Source of the DNA: Leucobacter musarum subsp. musarum
GTDB taxonomy: Bacteria; Actinomycetota; Actinomycetes; Actinomycetales; Microbacteriaceae
Assembly: GCF_001273845.1 (NCBI RefSeq)
Contig: NZ_JHBW01000086.1
Span: 96,294 to 160,293 of the forward strand
DNA: 64,000 nucleotides
Reading direction: 5' to 3'
The first letter of the stretch is position 1. Each line of letters opens with the position of its first letter. Below are positions 1 to 8,402 of this stretch, piece by piece. The notes beneath the pieces are model-generated. The model had not been told where the DNA came from and searched no databases. It was given only the letters and a program-made list of their open reading frames with translations. A program made the position numbers and the translations under genes.

Positions 1-1
1 T

Positions 2-586
2 CTGACGTCGCGCGGCGTGCCCGCGAACACGCAGGTCTCGGCCTCGATCGCTGCGGACTCGGGTGCCGTTGCTCGCGCGGCTGCTGCAGCCGCGACTCCG
101 CTCGCCACGGCTCCGGTCGTGGATGGCGCGGCGACCCTGGAGTTCGCGATCCCGGCAGACCTCGCGGGGGCCGCAACCCTCACCATCGCCACCGATGTCA
201 GCGGCACGACCGTGACGGTGCCAGTGCAGGTCGACGCCCCGGTCACCGGCGCGGAGGGCGGCGCCAACGGTACCGCGGGTGGTGCCGCGGATGGCGCCGC
301 AGACGGTGCAGGAGCCGCTGCCGACGGAGCATCGGGCGCGGGAGCCGCGGCCGAGGGCGCCGGATCGGCGGCCGGTACGGGCACGAGCGGAGCCGCAGGC
401 ACGAACGCCGCGAATGCGACTGACGGTTCGCAGGCTTCTGGCTCGGCGGCTTCCGGCACATCTGCGAACGGATCGCTGGCGTCGACCGGTGGCATGAGCC
501 CCTGGTTCGCTGCAGCAGGAGCAGCCGCGCTGCTGGCGCTCGGAGGTGCCGTGCTCGTCGCACGTCGCGCGCGCATGGAGCGCTGA
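2..586 (+). CDS. C-terminal part of a sortase-anchored surface protein (start outside window)
   Basis: The frame is open from the window edge, so the true start is missing; the visible part is about 194 residues. A beta-rich stretch (alternating Val/Thr/Ile, about residues 40-80) is followed by a long Ala/Gly/Ser/Thr-rich low-complexity stalk. The end is a cell-wall sorting signal: LASTGG, a hydrophobic helix, then an Arg-rich tail (ARRARMER). LAXTG in place of LPXTG is the form commonly recognised by class E sortases of actinobacteria, so the protein is probably linked to peptidoglycan outside the cell. The function of the N-terminal domain cannot be judged. A strong hairpin follows the stop. 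Confidence 0.85.
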   Translation: MTSRGVPANTQVSASIAADSGAVARAAAAAATPLATAPVVDGAATLEFAIPADLAGAATLTIATDVSGTTVTVPVQVDAPVTGAEGGANGTAGGAADGAADGAGAAADGASGAGAAAEGAGSAAGTGTSGAAGTNAANATDGSQASGSAASGTSANGSLASTGGMSPWFAAAGAAALLALGGAVLVARRARMER

Positions 587-620
587 CGGCCGGGTGATCC
601 TCACCTGAGCCACCGGCTCG

Positions 621-659
621 GTTCGGCCCCGCACCTCGTTCGAAGGTGCGGGGCCGAAC
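621..659. terminator. Bidirectional hairpin terminator
   Basis: A perfect 16-bp stem with a 7-base loop lies between the convergent ends of the surface-protein gene and the acyltransferase gene. There is no strong T-tract, as is usual in high-GC actinobacteria. Confidence 0.8.
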
Positions 660-664
660 TCGTC

Positions 665-2551
665 TCACCGGCGGGGAAGCCCGTACCCGATGCCCTCGCC
701 AGGGCGCTGCAGATCGTCGAGTGCCTGCTGCACGCACGCCGCGTAGAGCTCGCCCCCGTTGGGGTTGGGGTGAATACCATCGCCCGCGAGCGCCGAGCTG
801 GGAGCGCGAGAGATGGAACCGTTCCAGTCCGCGACGACGACGCCGCGATGGGCATCGGCGTACTCGGCGAGTGCTGCATTGACGCCGGGAATCCAATCTC
901 GGTCGGCATGGGCGTTCACCAGTACGAGCGGGCGCCCCTGCGCGCTCGCACGGAGCGCATCGAGTTCGGCAGTGTCGACCGGACCGTTGGTGCCGAGACC
1001 CACAACGAGCACCTGCCTAAGCCCGCCGTCTGACGCCAGGCGCTCGGAGAGCTCGACGCCGACGCCCATGCCGCGCGAGACCTCCGCGTCCACGGAGATA
1101 CCGGGGAAGTGCGCCTCGAGTTCGGGCAGGCTCGCGAGCATCACGGAGTCGCCGATCGCGTTCACCTCCGAACCGGTCGGTGTTGCGGGGGTCGCGGGTG
1201 CGCTCGCCGAGGCCTCATCCTCTGGAGCAGGAGCAGCAGGCGACGGGGTCGCGGCTGCGGAATCCTGCACCGCTCGGCCGCGGTCGACGGCGGCCGCACC
1301 AGAACTCACCTTCGGCGCCGTGGCGACCGCCACACCCGCAGCCGGCACCGTGGTGAGGAGAACGACCCCGAGCGCGATCGCCACGGTGCGACGGCGCGCG
1401 GTGTGATGCGCGGGGCGGAGGAGCATCGCCAGCGATCGGCGCAGCCCGAACCTCCGCACCGGCTCTTCCACGAAGCGGTACGAGAGTGCGGCTGCCGCGA
1501 CGGTTGCGGCGAGAGTGCACCCCGCGATCCACCATGGCGACACCGCACCGAGCCACGCGGTGATGATGAGCAGCAGCGGCCAGTGCCACAGATAGATGCC
1601 GTACGAGCGCTCGCCGATCCAGCGCAGTGGGCGTGCGTCGAGAGCGATGCCCGCCCAGGCGCCCGGGCGTGACACCGCCCACACGGTGACGAGCGCGGCA
1701 ACGGTTGCCAGCTGGAAGCCGCCCGCAAAGCTCTCCGCGCCCGCTTCGGTGATCGTGAACGCGAGCCAGCCGAGTGTGGCGAGGCCTGCGCACGTGAGCG
1801 CGGCGAGCCCGAGCTGCGCGACACGACCGAGCGCAGCCGGAGCCGTGCTCAGGGCGCCGGGCGCGGACGCTTTCGGCGCGGTAAGCATGGCAAGCGCGGC
1901 GCCCAGCAGCAGTCCGAACGTGTGCGTGTCCGACCCGAAATACACGCGCGTCGCATCGGCCCCGGTCGCCGCGAGGGTGGCCATGAGCAGGGCTGATGCG
2001 ACGCCGAGCAGGAGGAGCGGAAGCGCGCGCACCCATCGACGGCGAAACCTCACCAGCGCGAGCAGCAGGAACGGAAGCACCAGGTAGAACTGCTCTTCGA
2101 TCGAGAGCGACCAAGTATTTCGGAAGAGTTCGGGAGTGTCTGCTGAGAAGTAGTCGGCGCCCGCCGAGATTGACGTCCAGTTGCTCACGAACAGGGCGGC
2201 GCCGACGACCTGGCGTCCGATGCCGACGAGCAGGTCGCGCCCGACGAGCAGTGCCAGTGCGGTACAGGTCACCAGTACGAGGCCGAGAGCCGGCAGGAGG
2301 CGCCGAGCGCGCCGACGCCAGAATGAGCCGAGCCGCACCCTGCCGCTGGTGCGGTGTTCGCGCAGCAGCAGGGTCGTGATCAAGAAGCCGCTGATCGCGA
2401 AGAAGACGTCGACGCCCAGAAAGCCACCGGGCAAGGCTGACGGGAACAGGTGGCAGCCGAGCACCAGGCAGACCGCGATCGCACGGAGACCATCGAGGCC
2501 GCCGAGACGGAACGGGCGTGCGGCGGGTGAGGCTGTCTGCTGCGGGGTCAT
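665..2551 (-). CDS. Membrane acyltransferase with C-terminal SGNH domain (OafA/YrhL type)
   Basis: The protein has 628 residues. The N-terminal two thirds is an acyltransferase-3 domain with about ten membrane helices, starting with the family motif GLDGLRAIAV and the segment GFLGVDVFFAISGFLITTLL. After a Pro/Ala-rich linker comes an extracellular SGNH hydrolase-like domain with GDSVM (nucleophile block), GTNG and DGIHPN. Such proteins O-acetylate cell-envelope polysaccharides, the SGNH part completing the transfer. The start at 2551 was chosen because it directly precedes the conserved domain. An in-frame ATG at 2590 would add 13 residues, but a candidate -10 (TACACT, 2593-2598) would start the transcript downstream of that codon. 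The substrate is unknown. Confidence 0.9.
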   Translation of the reverse strand: MTPQQTASPAARPFRLGGLDGLRAIAVCLVLGCHLFPSALPGGFLGVDVFFAISGFLITTLLLREHRTSGRVRLGSFWRRRARRLLPALGLVLVTCTALALLVGRDLLVGIGRQVVGAALFVSNWTSISAGADYFSADTPELFRNTWSLSIEEQFYLVLPFLLLALVRFRRRWVRALPLLLLGVASALLMATLAATGADATRVYFGSDTHTFGLLLGAALAMLTAPKASAPGALSTAPAALGRVAQLGLAALTCAGLATLGWLAFTITEAGAESFAGGFQLATVAALVTVWAVSRPGAWAGIALDARPLRWIGERSYGIYLWHWPLLLIITAWLGAVSPWWIAGCTLAATVAAAALSYRFVEEPVRRFGLRRSLAMLLRPAHHTARRRTVAIALGVVLLTTVPAAGVAVATAPKVSSGAAAVDRGRAVQDSAAATPSPAAPAPEDEASASAPATPATPTGSEVNAIGDSVMLASLPELEAHFPGISVDAEVSRGMGVGVELSERLASDGGLRQVLVVGLGTNGPVDTAELDALRASAQGRPLVLVNAHADRDWIPGVNAALAEYADAHRGVVVADWNGSISRAPSSALAGDGIHPNPNGGELYAACVQQALDDLQRPGEGIGYGLPRR

Positions 2552-2629
2552 AGGCGAAGGATCGGGCGCGCGGGCGCGCGCCTCGGCCATCCAGTGTACG
2601 CACGAGACACGAGTGCGCGCTGCGTCTGG

Positions 2630-2635
2630 CAGGAT
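2630..2635 (+). promoter_or_regulatory. Candidate leaderless -10 box of truA
   Basis: CAGGAT followed by 7 bases and the ATG at 2643. This is a weak match to TANNNT, listed because of the repeated pattern in the window. AGGA within it could instead act as a ribosome binding site. Confidence 0.35.
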
Positions 2636-2642
2636 CATGGGT

Positions 2643-3572
2643 ATGCCCGACGCCGATCTGACTCGCCTGCGCCTCGACCTGGCGTACGACGGCACGGACT
2701 TCGCCGGGTGGGCGATGCAGCCCGGGCTGCGCACGGTGCAGGGCGAGATCGAAGCGGCGATCGCCCAGTTGCTGCGGGTCAAAGCACCCGACTCCGTCCG
2801 GCTGACGGTGGGCGGTCGCACCGACGCCGGCGTCCACGCACGCGGCCAGGTCGCGCACGTGGATGTGAGCGCTGCGCACCTGGAGAAGTGGGCGTCGCGG
2901 CGGCGCCCGGGTGACCCGGCACCGAGCGAGACCGAGCTCATGCACGTGCGTGCACGCAAGCTCACCGGGGTGCTGAAACGCACGGCACCCGACGTAGTCA
3001 TCCACTCCGTACGGGCGGTGCCCCCGGAATTCGATGCCCGGTTCGGGGCGCTGCGGCGCCGATACGAGTACCGTCTGCGGGGCGACGGGATGCGCCAGGA
3101 TCCGCTCACCTCCCGATTCACCGCGCAGATTCCGAGAGCGCTCGATCTCGACCTGATGCAGCGCGCCGCCGACGAGTTGCTCGGGCTCAATGACTTCACG
3201 ACCTTCTGTAAGGCGCGCGAGGGGGCGACGGCGGTGCGCGACCTGCTCCGCTTCGACTGGCGTCTCACCGATGACGGCGCGTATGCGGCCCGTATCGAGG
3301 CAGACGCGTTCTGCCACTCGATGGTGCGCGCGCTGGTCGGTTCCGTGGTCGCCGTCGGCAGCGGACGCCTCGCGCTCGATGACCTGCGCGAGCTCCGCGA
3401 TGCGCGGACGCGCACGAGTCGCTTCACGGTGATGCCGGCGCTGGGCCTCTCCCTGGAAGAGATCGCCTACCCGGCCGACGACGCACTCGCCGAGCGCGCC
3501 GAGGCGACCCGTGCGCGCCGCGAACCGTTGGCGAGCGTCGAACCGGGGGAGTCGACCCCCTCGACGCACTGA
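2643..3572 (+). CDS. truA: tRNA pseudouridine(38-40) synthase TruA
   Basis: The protein has 309 residues. It converts uridines 38-40 of the tRNA anticodon arm to pseudouridine. The catalytic aspartate is D61 in the conserved GGRTDAGVHA block, and FDARFGALRRRYEYRL is a further TruA core motif. The start at 2643 is preferred over the ATG six bases upstream because AGGA at 2631-2634 is correctly spaced. The position just before rplM-rpsI is the usual actinobacterial arrangement. The C-terminal 25 residues are probably a species-specific tail. Confidence 0.96.
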   Translation: MPDADLTRLRLDLAYDGTDFAGWAMQPGLRTVQGEIEAAIAQLLRVKAPDSVRLTVGGRTDAGVHARGQVAHVDVSAAHLEKWASRRRPGDPAPSETELMHVRARKLTGVLKRTAPDVVIHSVRAVPPEFDARFGALRRRYEYRLRGDGMRQDPLTSRFTAQIPRALDLDLMQRAADELLGLNDFTTFCKAREGATAVRDLLRFDWRLTDDGAYAARIEADAFCHSMVRALVGSVVAVGSGRLALDDLRELRDARTRTSRFTVMPALGLSLEEIAYPADDALAERAEATRARREPLASVEPGESTPSTH

Positions 3573-3601
3573 TCCGGGGGAGTCACGGCACGATCCTGTG
3601 C

Positions 3602-3728
3602 TAAGCTCGTTCCTTGGTGCGCAAGCACCCGATTTGTTGAGCCCTCCATCCGCGCGAGCACCCGTCAGGGACCACGCACCGGAGCGGGATTCACGAACTC
3701 CTCCAATTCGACAGAAAGCAGCACTCAA
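3602..3728 (+). promoter_or_regulatory. Promoter and structured leader of rplM-rpsI
   Basis: TAAGCT at 3602-3607 is a candidate -10. About 115 bases of leader follow, containing a small perfect hairpin (GGTGC-GCAA-GCACC, 3616-3629) with a GNRA-type loop. Most other genes here have no leader, so this one may serve ribosomal-protein feedback control. That role is inferred from the layout only. Confidence 0.4.
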
Positions 3729-4175
3729 GTGACTCGCACGTATTCACCGAAGGCCGCAGAGCAGAAGCACGACTGGCTGATCATCGACGCCACCGACGTG
3801 GTGCTCGGCCGCCTCGCCTCGCACGCAGCAGCTCTGCTCCGCGGCAAGCACAAGACCACGTTCGCCCCCCACATGGACATGGGCGACTACGTCATCATCA
3901 TCAACGCCGACAAGGTCGTGCTGACGGGCAACAAGGCCGCGAACAAGCGCGCCTACCGCCACTCGGGCTACCCGGGCGGCCTCCGTTCGGTCAGCTACAC
4001 CGAGCTGCTCGACAAGAACGCCGACCGCGCAGTGGAGAAGGCCATCCGCGGCATGCTCCCCAAGAACTCGCTCGGAGCCGATCTGTTCCGCAAGCTGAAG
4101 GTGTACAAGGGTGCCGAGCACCCGCACGCTGCTCAGCAGCCCACCCCCTACACCTTCGGCCAGGTCGCGCAGTAA
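3729..4175 (+). CDS. rplM: 50S ribosomal protein L13
   Basis: The protein has 148 residues, normal for the family, with a GTG start. It binds 23S rRNA and is an early assembly protein of the large subunit. Recognisable blocks are [23 protein letters not shown], the YRHSGYPGG segment and AIRGMLPKN. The S9 gene follows 33 bases later, the nearly universal L13-S9 operon. Confidence 0.98.
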   Translation: MTRTYSPKAAEQKHDWLIIDATDVVLGRLASHAAALLRGKHKTTFAPHMDMGDYVIIINADKVVLTGNKAANKRAYRHSGYPGGLRSVSYTELLDKNADRAVEKAIRGMLPKNSLGADLFRKLKVYKGAEHPHAAQQPTPYTFGQVAQ

Positions 4176-4208
4176 TCGCGCCCCGAAACCTCAGAGAGAG
4201 AATTCACA

Positions 4209-4688
4209 GTGACTGAAGAGCAGACCGTGGCCCCCGAGAGCTACACCACCGAGACGCCGGCCGGCCAGGCCACCGTCGCGACCCCGCGCCCCGCGCTCAC
4301 CGTTTCGGGTGGAGCCGTCGGCCGCCGCAAGCAGGCCATCGCCCGCGTGCGCCTCGTTCCCGGTGCCGGCACCATGACCGTCAATGGTCGCGAGCTTGCC
4401 GAGTACTTCCCGAACAAGCTGCACCAGCAGCTCATCACCGATCCGTTCACCGCACTCGAGCTGGGTGGCTCGTACGACGTGATCGCCCGCATCGTCGGCG
4501 GCGGCCCCTCGGGCCAGGCCGGTGCACTGCGCCTCGCGATCGCCCGTGCGCTCAACGAGATCGACGCCGAGCACAATCGCCCGACGCTGAAGAAGGCCGG
4601 CTTCCTGAGCCGCGACGCTCGCATCAAGGAGCGCAAGAAGGCCGGTCTCAAGAAGGCGCGCAAGGCGCCTCAGTACTCGAAGCGCTAA
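4209..4688 (+). CDS. rpsI: 30S ribosomal protein S9
   Basis: The protein has 159 residues with a GTG start. The first 35 or so residues are an acidic, Thr/Pro-rich extension common in actinobacterial S9. The core begins at [16 protein letters not shown]. The basic tail ends in QYSKR, which reaches the P-site tRNA in the ribosome. It is co-transcribed with rplM, and glmM begins 17 bases downstream. Confidence 0.98.
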   Translation: MTEEQTVAPESYTTETPAGQATVATPRPALTVSGGAVGRRKQAIARVRLVPGAGTMTVNGRELAEYFPNKLHQQLITDPFTALELGGSYDVIARIVGGGPSGQAGALRLAIARALNEIDAEHNRPTLKKAGFLSRDARIKERKKAGLKKARKAPQYSKR

Positions 4689-4705
4689 TCCGGAGCTTCC
4701 TGCAC

Positions 4706-6055
4706 ATGGGACGCCTGTTTGGCACCGATGGGGTTCGAGGGCTGGCTGGGGTCGATGTGACCGCCGAGCTGGCCCTCAGCCTCGCACGCGCTGCGGCTCT
4801 CGTTCTCGGGCGTTCTGCCCGGAGCGAGAGCCGTCGCGCTGTCGCCGTCGTTGCACGCGATCCGCGTGTCTCCGGTGAGTTCATCGCGGCCGCCGTTTCG
4901 GCCGGCCTCGCCTCAGCCGGGGTCGACGTGCTCGACGCCGGGGTGATTCCGACGCCGGCCGCGGCGTACCTCGTGGCCGACACCGGAGCCGACTTCGGCG
5001 TCATGGTCTCGGCCTCGCACAACGCGGCCCCCGATAACGGCATCAAGTTCTTCGCCGAGGGCGGGCGCAAGCTCCCCGACGACGTGGAAGATCAGATCGA
5101 AGCTGCGATCGATGGTGCGACCGTCGCCGTCACCGGCCGCGAGGTCGGCCGCATTCGCCGATTCGCCGATGCCGAAGATCGCTATTTGGTGCACCTGTTG
5201 GGCACGCTCGAGGGCCTGCGGCTCGACGGCATCCACGTCGTGCTCGACTGCGCGCACGGCGCCGCAGCCGGCATCTCTCCCGACGTCTTCACCGACGCCG
5301 GCGCGAAGGTCACGGTGATCGGCAACGATCCCGACGGCTTCAACATCAACGACGGCGTCGGATCGACCTACCTCGAGCCGCTGCGCGCGGCCGTGCGCGA
5401 GCACGGCGCAGACCTCGGCATCGCCCACGACGGCGACGCTGACCGCTGCCTCGCGGTCGACGCTGCCGGTGACGTCGTGGACGGCGACAAGATCATGGCG
5501 ATCCTCGCGCTGTCGATGGCACGTCGTGGCAAGCTCGAACGCAACACGCTCGTCGCCACCGTGATGTCGAACCTGGGGCTCAAGCTTGCGATGGCCGACA
5601 ACGGCATCGACGTGGTCGAGACGGGAGTCGGCGACCGCTACGTGCTCGAAGCCATCAATGCCGAGGGTTACTCGCTCGGCGGGGAGCAGTCGGGCCACGT
5701 CATCATGAGCGATCATGCGACGACGGGCGACGGCATCCTCACGGGCCTGCACATTGCCGCCGAGATCGTGCGCAGCGGGCAGACCCTCGCCGAACTCGCG
5801 CAGTGCATGACGGTGTACCCGCAGGTGCTCGTCAACGTGCGCGGCGTCGACCGTACCGGTGTGCACGGCGATGAAGTGCTGCAGCAGGCCGTCAGCCAGG
5901 CCGAGATCGCGCTCGCGGGCAAGGGGCGGGTGCTGCTGCGCCCCTCCGGCACCGAGCCGGTCGTACGCGTGATGGTCGAGGCCGAGCACGAAGAGCAGGC
6001 TCAGCGTCTCGCCGACGACCTCGCACAGGTTGTGCTGGAGCGTCTCGCCGTCTGA
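4706..6055 (+). CDS. glmM: Phosphoglucosamine mutase
   Basis: The protein has 449 residues and interconverts glucosamine-6-phosphate and glucosamine-1-phosphate for UDP-GlcNAc and peptidoglycan. The active serine is S104 in the SASHN loop. The metal site is DGDADR (D242, D244, D246), and the phosphate-binding end motif is [14 protein letters not shown]. The start is the ATG just before [11 protein letters not shown], the family N-terminus. It acts one step after GlmS, encoded about 2.3 kb downstream. Confidence 0.98.
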   Translation: MGRLFGTDGVRGLAGVDVTAELALSLARAAALVLGRSARSESRRAVAVVARDPRVSGEFIAAAVSAGLASAGVDVLDAGVIPTPAAAYLVADTGADFGVMVSASHNAAPDNGIKFFAEGGRKLPDDVEDQIEAAIDGATVAVTGREVGRIRRFADAEDRYLVHLLGTLEGLRLDGIHVVLDCAHGAAAGISPDVFTDAGAKVTVIGNDPDGFNINDGVGSTYLEPLRAAVREHGADLGIAHDGDADRCLAVDAAGDVVDGDKIMAILALSMARRGKLERNTLVATVMSNLGLKLAMADNGIDVVETGVGDRYVLEAINAEGYSLGGEQSGHVIMSDHATTGDGILTGLHIAAEIVRSGQTLAELAQCMTVYPQVLVNVRGVDRTGVHGDEVLQQAVSQAEIALAGKGRVLLRPSGTEPVVRVMVEAEHEEQAQRLADDLAQVVLERLAV

Positions 6056-6068
6056 ATCGCATCCGTGA

Positions 6069-6115
6069 GCAAGGAGCGTCCGGACCCGCCACGTGCGGGC
6101 CAGGGCGCTCCTTGC
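6069..6115. terminator. Terminator between glmM and the convergent hydrolase gene
   Basis: A 10-bp outer stem (GCAAGGAGCG / CGCTCCTTGC) encloses an inner CCCGC/GCGGG hairpin. GTTTC follows on the plus strand. Confidence 0.75.
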
Positions 6116-6123
6116 GTTTCGGC

Positions 6124-7344
6124 TCAGTACCAGTGCGGGTCGCGTGCCTGCCAGGTGTTCCACGCATTGCACGGAGTGCCGTAGACCGACTGGATGTACG
6201 CGAGACCCCAGTCGACCTGAGTGTTTCCGTTCGTCAGCCAATCTGCGCCAGCAGTCGCCATCTTCTCGGCGGGCAGAGACTGGGGAATGCCGTACGCGCC
6301 GCTCCAGGGGTTCAGCGCGTCAGCGCGCCAATCGGACTCGCCCGTCCAGAGCGAGACAAGGCACGAGAACTGATCGTCGCCCCATCCGTACGCTGGCAAC
6401 ACCGATCGAGCGTGCGCCTGAGCGCCGGCGGGATCCACGACGACCGAGCCGCCACCTGAGCCACCAGAGCCTGATCCGCCGGAATCGCCCCCGCCGCCAC
6501 TTGAGCCGCCACCCGTACCGTCATTCTCCTGCTGCTCCTGCTGCTGCCGCGCGGCTTCCTCGCGCGCACGCTCCTGTTCGGCAGCCTGCTCGGCGACCTG
6601 CACGCCGATCTGATAGCGCCGTTCGACATCGGCGGTGGTGCCGCGCAGCGACGCCAACTGTGCGTACATCGTGTCGCTGCGTTCGTCGGCGAGCGCGACC
6701 GCCTGTTGCGCCGTGTGCGCTGCCGCTGCCGCGTCGGCGGCGGCAGCATCGGCGGCCTGGGAGAGGCGCTCGCGTTCTGCGGCAGCGTCGGCGGCCTGCT
6801 CGTTCAATGAGGCGGCGTTATTCACTTGCGATGCCGCGCGCTCGGCGATGCCGTTCCAGGTGCCCGACACCTGCGTCGCCATTCCGATCTTCGCCATGAA
6901 GTCTTCGGGGTTCTGTGCGTCAGCGAGCGCGCTGGCACTCGCAAGACCCGTCCCGTTCGTGTACAGCCACGACACCATGCGTCCGAGTGCCTCATCGTTG
7001 TCGGCGAACTCGTGCTCGGAGGCCTCGATCTGTTGCTGCAACGACGCTTCCTTCGCCTGCGCGAGCTGCAGATCGTGGTTCGCCGCCCTGGCGACTGCCG
7101 TCGCATCCGCGGCCGCAGCGGTCGCCGTGCTGGCCTCGCCTTGCGCGCGCTGGAGCGCGCGCTGCAGCTGTGCGTATTCGGCCTGGGAATCGCTTTCGGA
7201 CTGCTTCGCCGCCTGTACTTCTTCCCAGGTCGGATAATCGTCGGCGCTCTGCTCCACCGCGAGGGCCGGAAGAGTGCCGGTGACGACGATCGCGGCCGCG
7301 AGTGCGGCTGCCGCAGTGTGGCGGAGGAGACGGGGGCGACGCAT
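6124..7344 (-). CDS. Secreted coiled-coil protein with lytic-transglycosylase-like C-terminal domain
   Basis: The protein has 406 residues. A signal peptide (RHTAAAALAAAIVV, cleavage probably near residue 29) precedes a long Gln/Ala/Glu-rich coiled coil (about 40-265). A Gly/Ser linker (about 270-300) follows. The last 100 residues contain a candidate catalytic Glu in SLWTGESDWR, then AYGIPQSLP and TPCNAWNTW, as in actinobacterial transglycosylase/lysozyme-like domains. The coiled coil plus peptidoglycan-active domain suggests cell-wall remodelling outside the membrane, perhaps in cell separation. The exact bond cleaved is unknown. Confidence 0.85.
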   Translation of the reverse strand: MRRPRLLRHTAAAALAAAIVVTGTLPALAVEQSADDYPTWEEVQAAKQSESDSQAEYAQLQRALQRAQGEASTATAAAADATAVARAANHDLQLAQAKEASLQQQIEASEHEFADNDEALGRMVSWLYTNGTGLASASALADAQNPEDFMAKIGMATQVSGTWNGIAERAASQVNNAASLNEQAADAAAERERLSQAADAAAADAAAAAHTAQQAVALADERSDTMYAQLASLRGTTADVERRYQIGVQVAEQAAEQERAREEAARQQQEQQENDGTGGGSSGGGGDSGGSGSGGSGGGSVVVDPAGAQAHARSVLPAYGWGDDQFSCLVSLWTGESDWRADALNPWSGAYGIPQSLPAEKMATAGADWLTNGNTQVDWGLAYIQSVYGTPCNAWNTWQARDPHWY

Positions 7345-7351
7345 GGAGCCC

Positions 7352-7357
7352 AGGGTA
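7352..7357 (-). promoter_or_regulatory. Leaderless -10 box of the transglycosylase-like gene
   Basis: On the minus strand TACCCT is followed by 7 bases and the ATG at 7344; no ribosome binding site is seen. Confidence 0.5.
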
Positions 7358-7374
7358 GACCTTCAGTCTGAGGC

Positions 7375-8370
7375 CTACACCTTTCTCAGAAGCACCTTCT
7401 GCACCCGGTGGTCTGATTCCTTGCGGAGCACGAGACTGGCGCGTGCGCGCGTCGGTCGGATATTCGCGACGAGATTCGGTTCATTGATGTTATTCCAGAA
7501 TTCATCTGCCACCGCGACGGCGGCGTCATCGTCGATCGAGGCGAAGCGCTTGAAGTGCGAACTCGGGTTCGCAAACGCGCTTTCGCGCAGCTGCAAGAAG
7601 CGATGCCGGTACCAGCGTTGAATGTCGGCCGTGCGCGCGTCGACATAGACGGAGAAATCGAAGAGGTCACTGACGGCGAGCGGATGATCCATCGACGCGG
7701 GCTGCAGCACGTTGAGGCCTTCGACGATGAGAATGTCGGGGCGTCGCACAATGGTGAACTCGTCGGGCACGATGTCGTACACGAGATGGCTGTAGTGCGG
7801 TGCGCGGACCTCGGCGACGCCGGCTTTGACCTGGGAGACGAATCGCAGGAGCGCTCGGCGGTCATAAGATTCGGGGAAGCCCTTGCGATGCGCGATGCCG
7901 CGCCGCTCGAGCTCGGCATTGGGGTAGAGAAACCCATCGGTCGTGATCAGTTCGACGTGAGGGGTCTCCGGCCAGCGCGCAAGCAGATCGCGCAGGATGC
8001 GCGCGACGGTCGACTTGCCAACGGCGACCGACCCGGCGATGCCGATCACGAACGGGCTCGGCTGCTCATCCGCGCGCTGCAAGAACCCGCGGGTGCGCTG
8101 GTGCATCTCACGAGCAGCAATTGCGTACTGGTTGATGAGCCGGCTGAGCGGCCGGTACACCTGCGAGACCTCGGCCAGATCGAGGGGCTCTCCGAGGCCC
8201 CGGAACGCCGCGATCTCCCCTTCTGTCAACGGCATCGGAGTCTCACCGGCGAGCCTCGCCCACTCGTCTCGGTCGATCTCGGTGAAGGGCGAGGTGAACT
8301 CGGGTCGCACCAGTGCGTGGGTGTCGGTCGAGACGTCGCCGCTACGGGGTGTCAGGGTGTTCTTGGTCAT
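7375..8370 (-). CDS. coaA: Type I pantothenate kinase
   Basis: The protein has 331 residues and phosphorylates pantothenate with ATP, the first committed step to CoA. The P-loop is GSVAVGKST (residues 113-121). [17 protein letters not shown] and [11 protein letters not shown] are typical CoaA blocks. Length and motifs match the prokaryotic type I enzyme rather than the type III (CoaX) form. It is divergent from glmS with only 32 bases between start codons, so the two promoters must overlap. Confidence 0.97.
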   Translation of the reverse strand: MTKNTLTPRSGDVSTDTHALVRPEFTSPFTEIDRDEWARLAGETPMPLTEGEIAAFRGLGEPLDLAEVSQVYRPLSRLINQYAIAAREMHQRTRGFLQRADEQPSPFVIGIAGSVAVGKSTVARILRDLLARWPETPHVELITTDGFLYPNAELERRGIAHRKGFPESYDRRALLRFVSQVKAGVAEVRAPHYSHLVYDIVPDEFTIVRRPDILIVEGLNVLQPASMDHPLAVSDLFDFSVYVDARTADIQRWYRHRFLQLRESAFANPSSHFKRFASIDDDAAVAVADEFWNNINEPNLVANIRPTRARASLVLRKESDHRVQKVLLRKV

Positions 8371-8389
8371 CGTGCATCAATGCTGCCAC

Positions 8390-8395
8390 TAAACT
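8390..8395 (+). promoter_or_regulatory. Leaderless -10 box of glmS
   Basis: TAAACT, then 7 bases, then the ATG at 8403. It lies inside the 32-base gap to the divergent coaA start. Confidence 0.6.
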
Positions 8396-8402
8396 ATGGG
8401 CC

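Noticed and set aside
1215..3728. Long open frames opposite truA and the acyltransferase gene, up to 837 codons
   Set aside because: They are Arg/Pro/Ala-rich shadows caused by high GC; they cover clearly recognised genes in other frames and have no family motifs.
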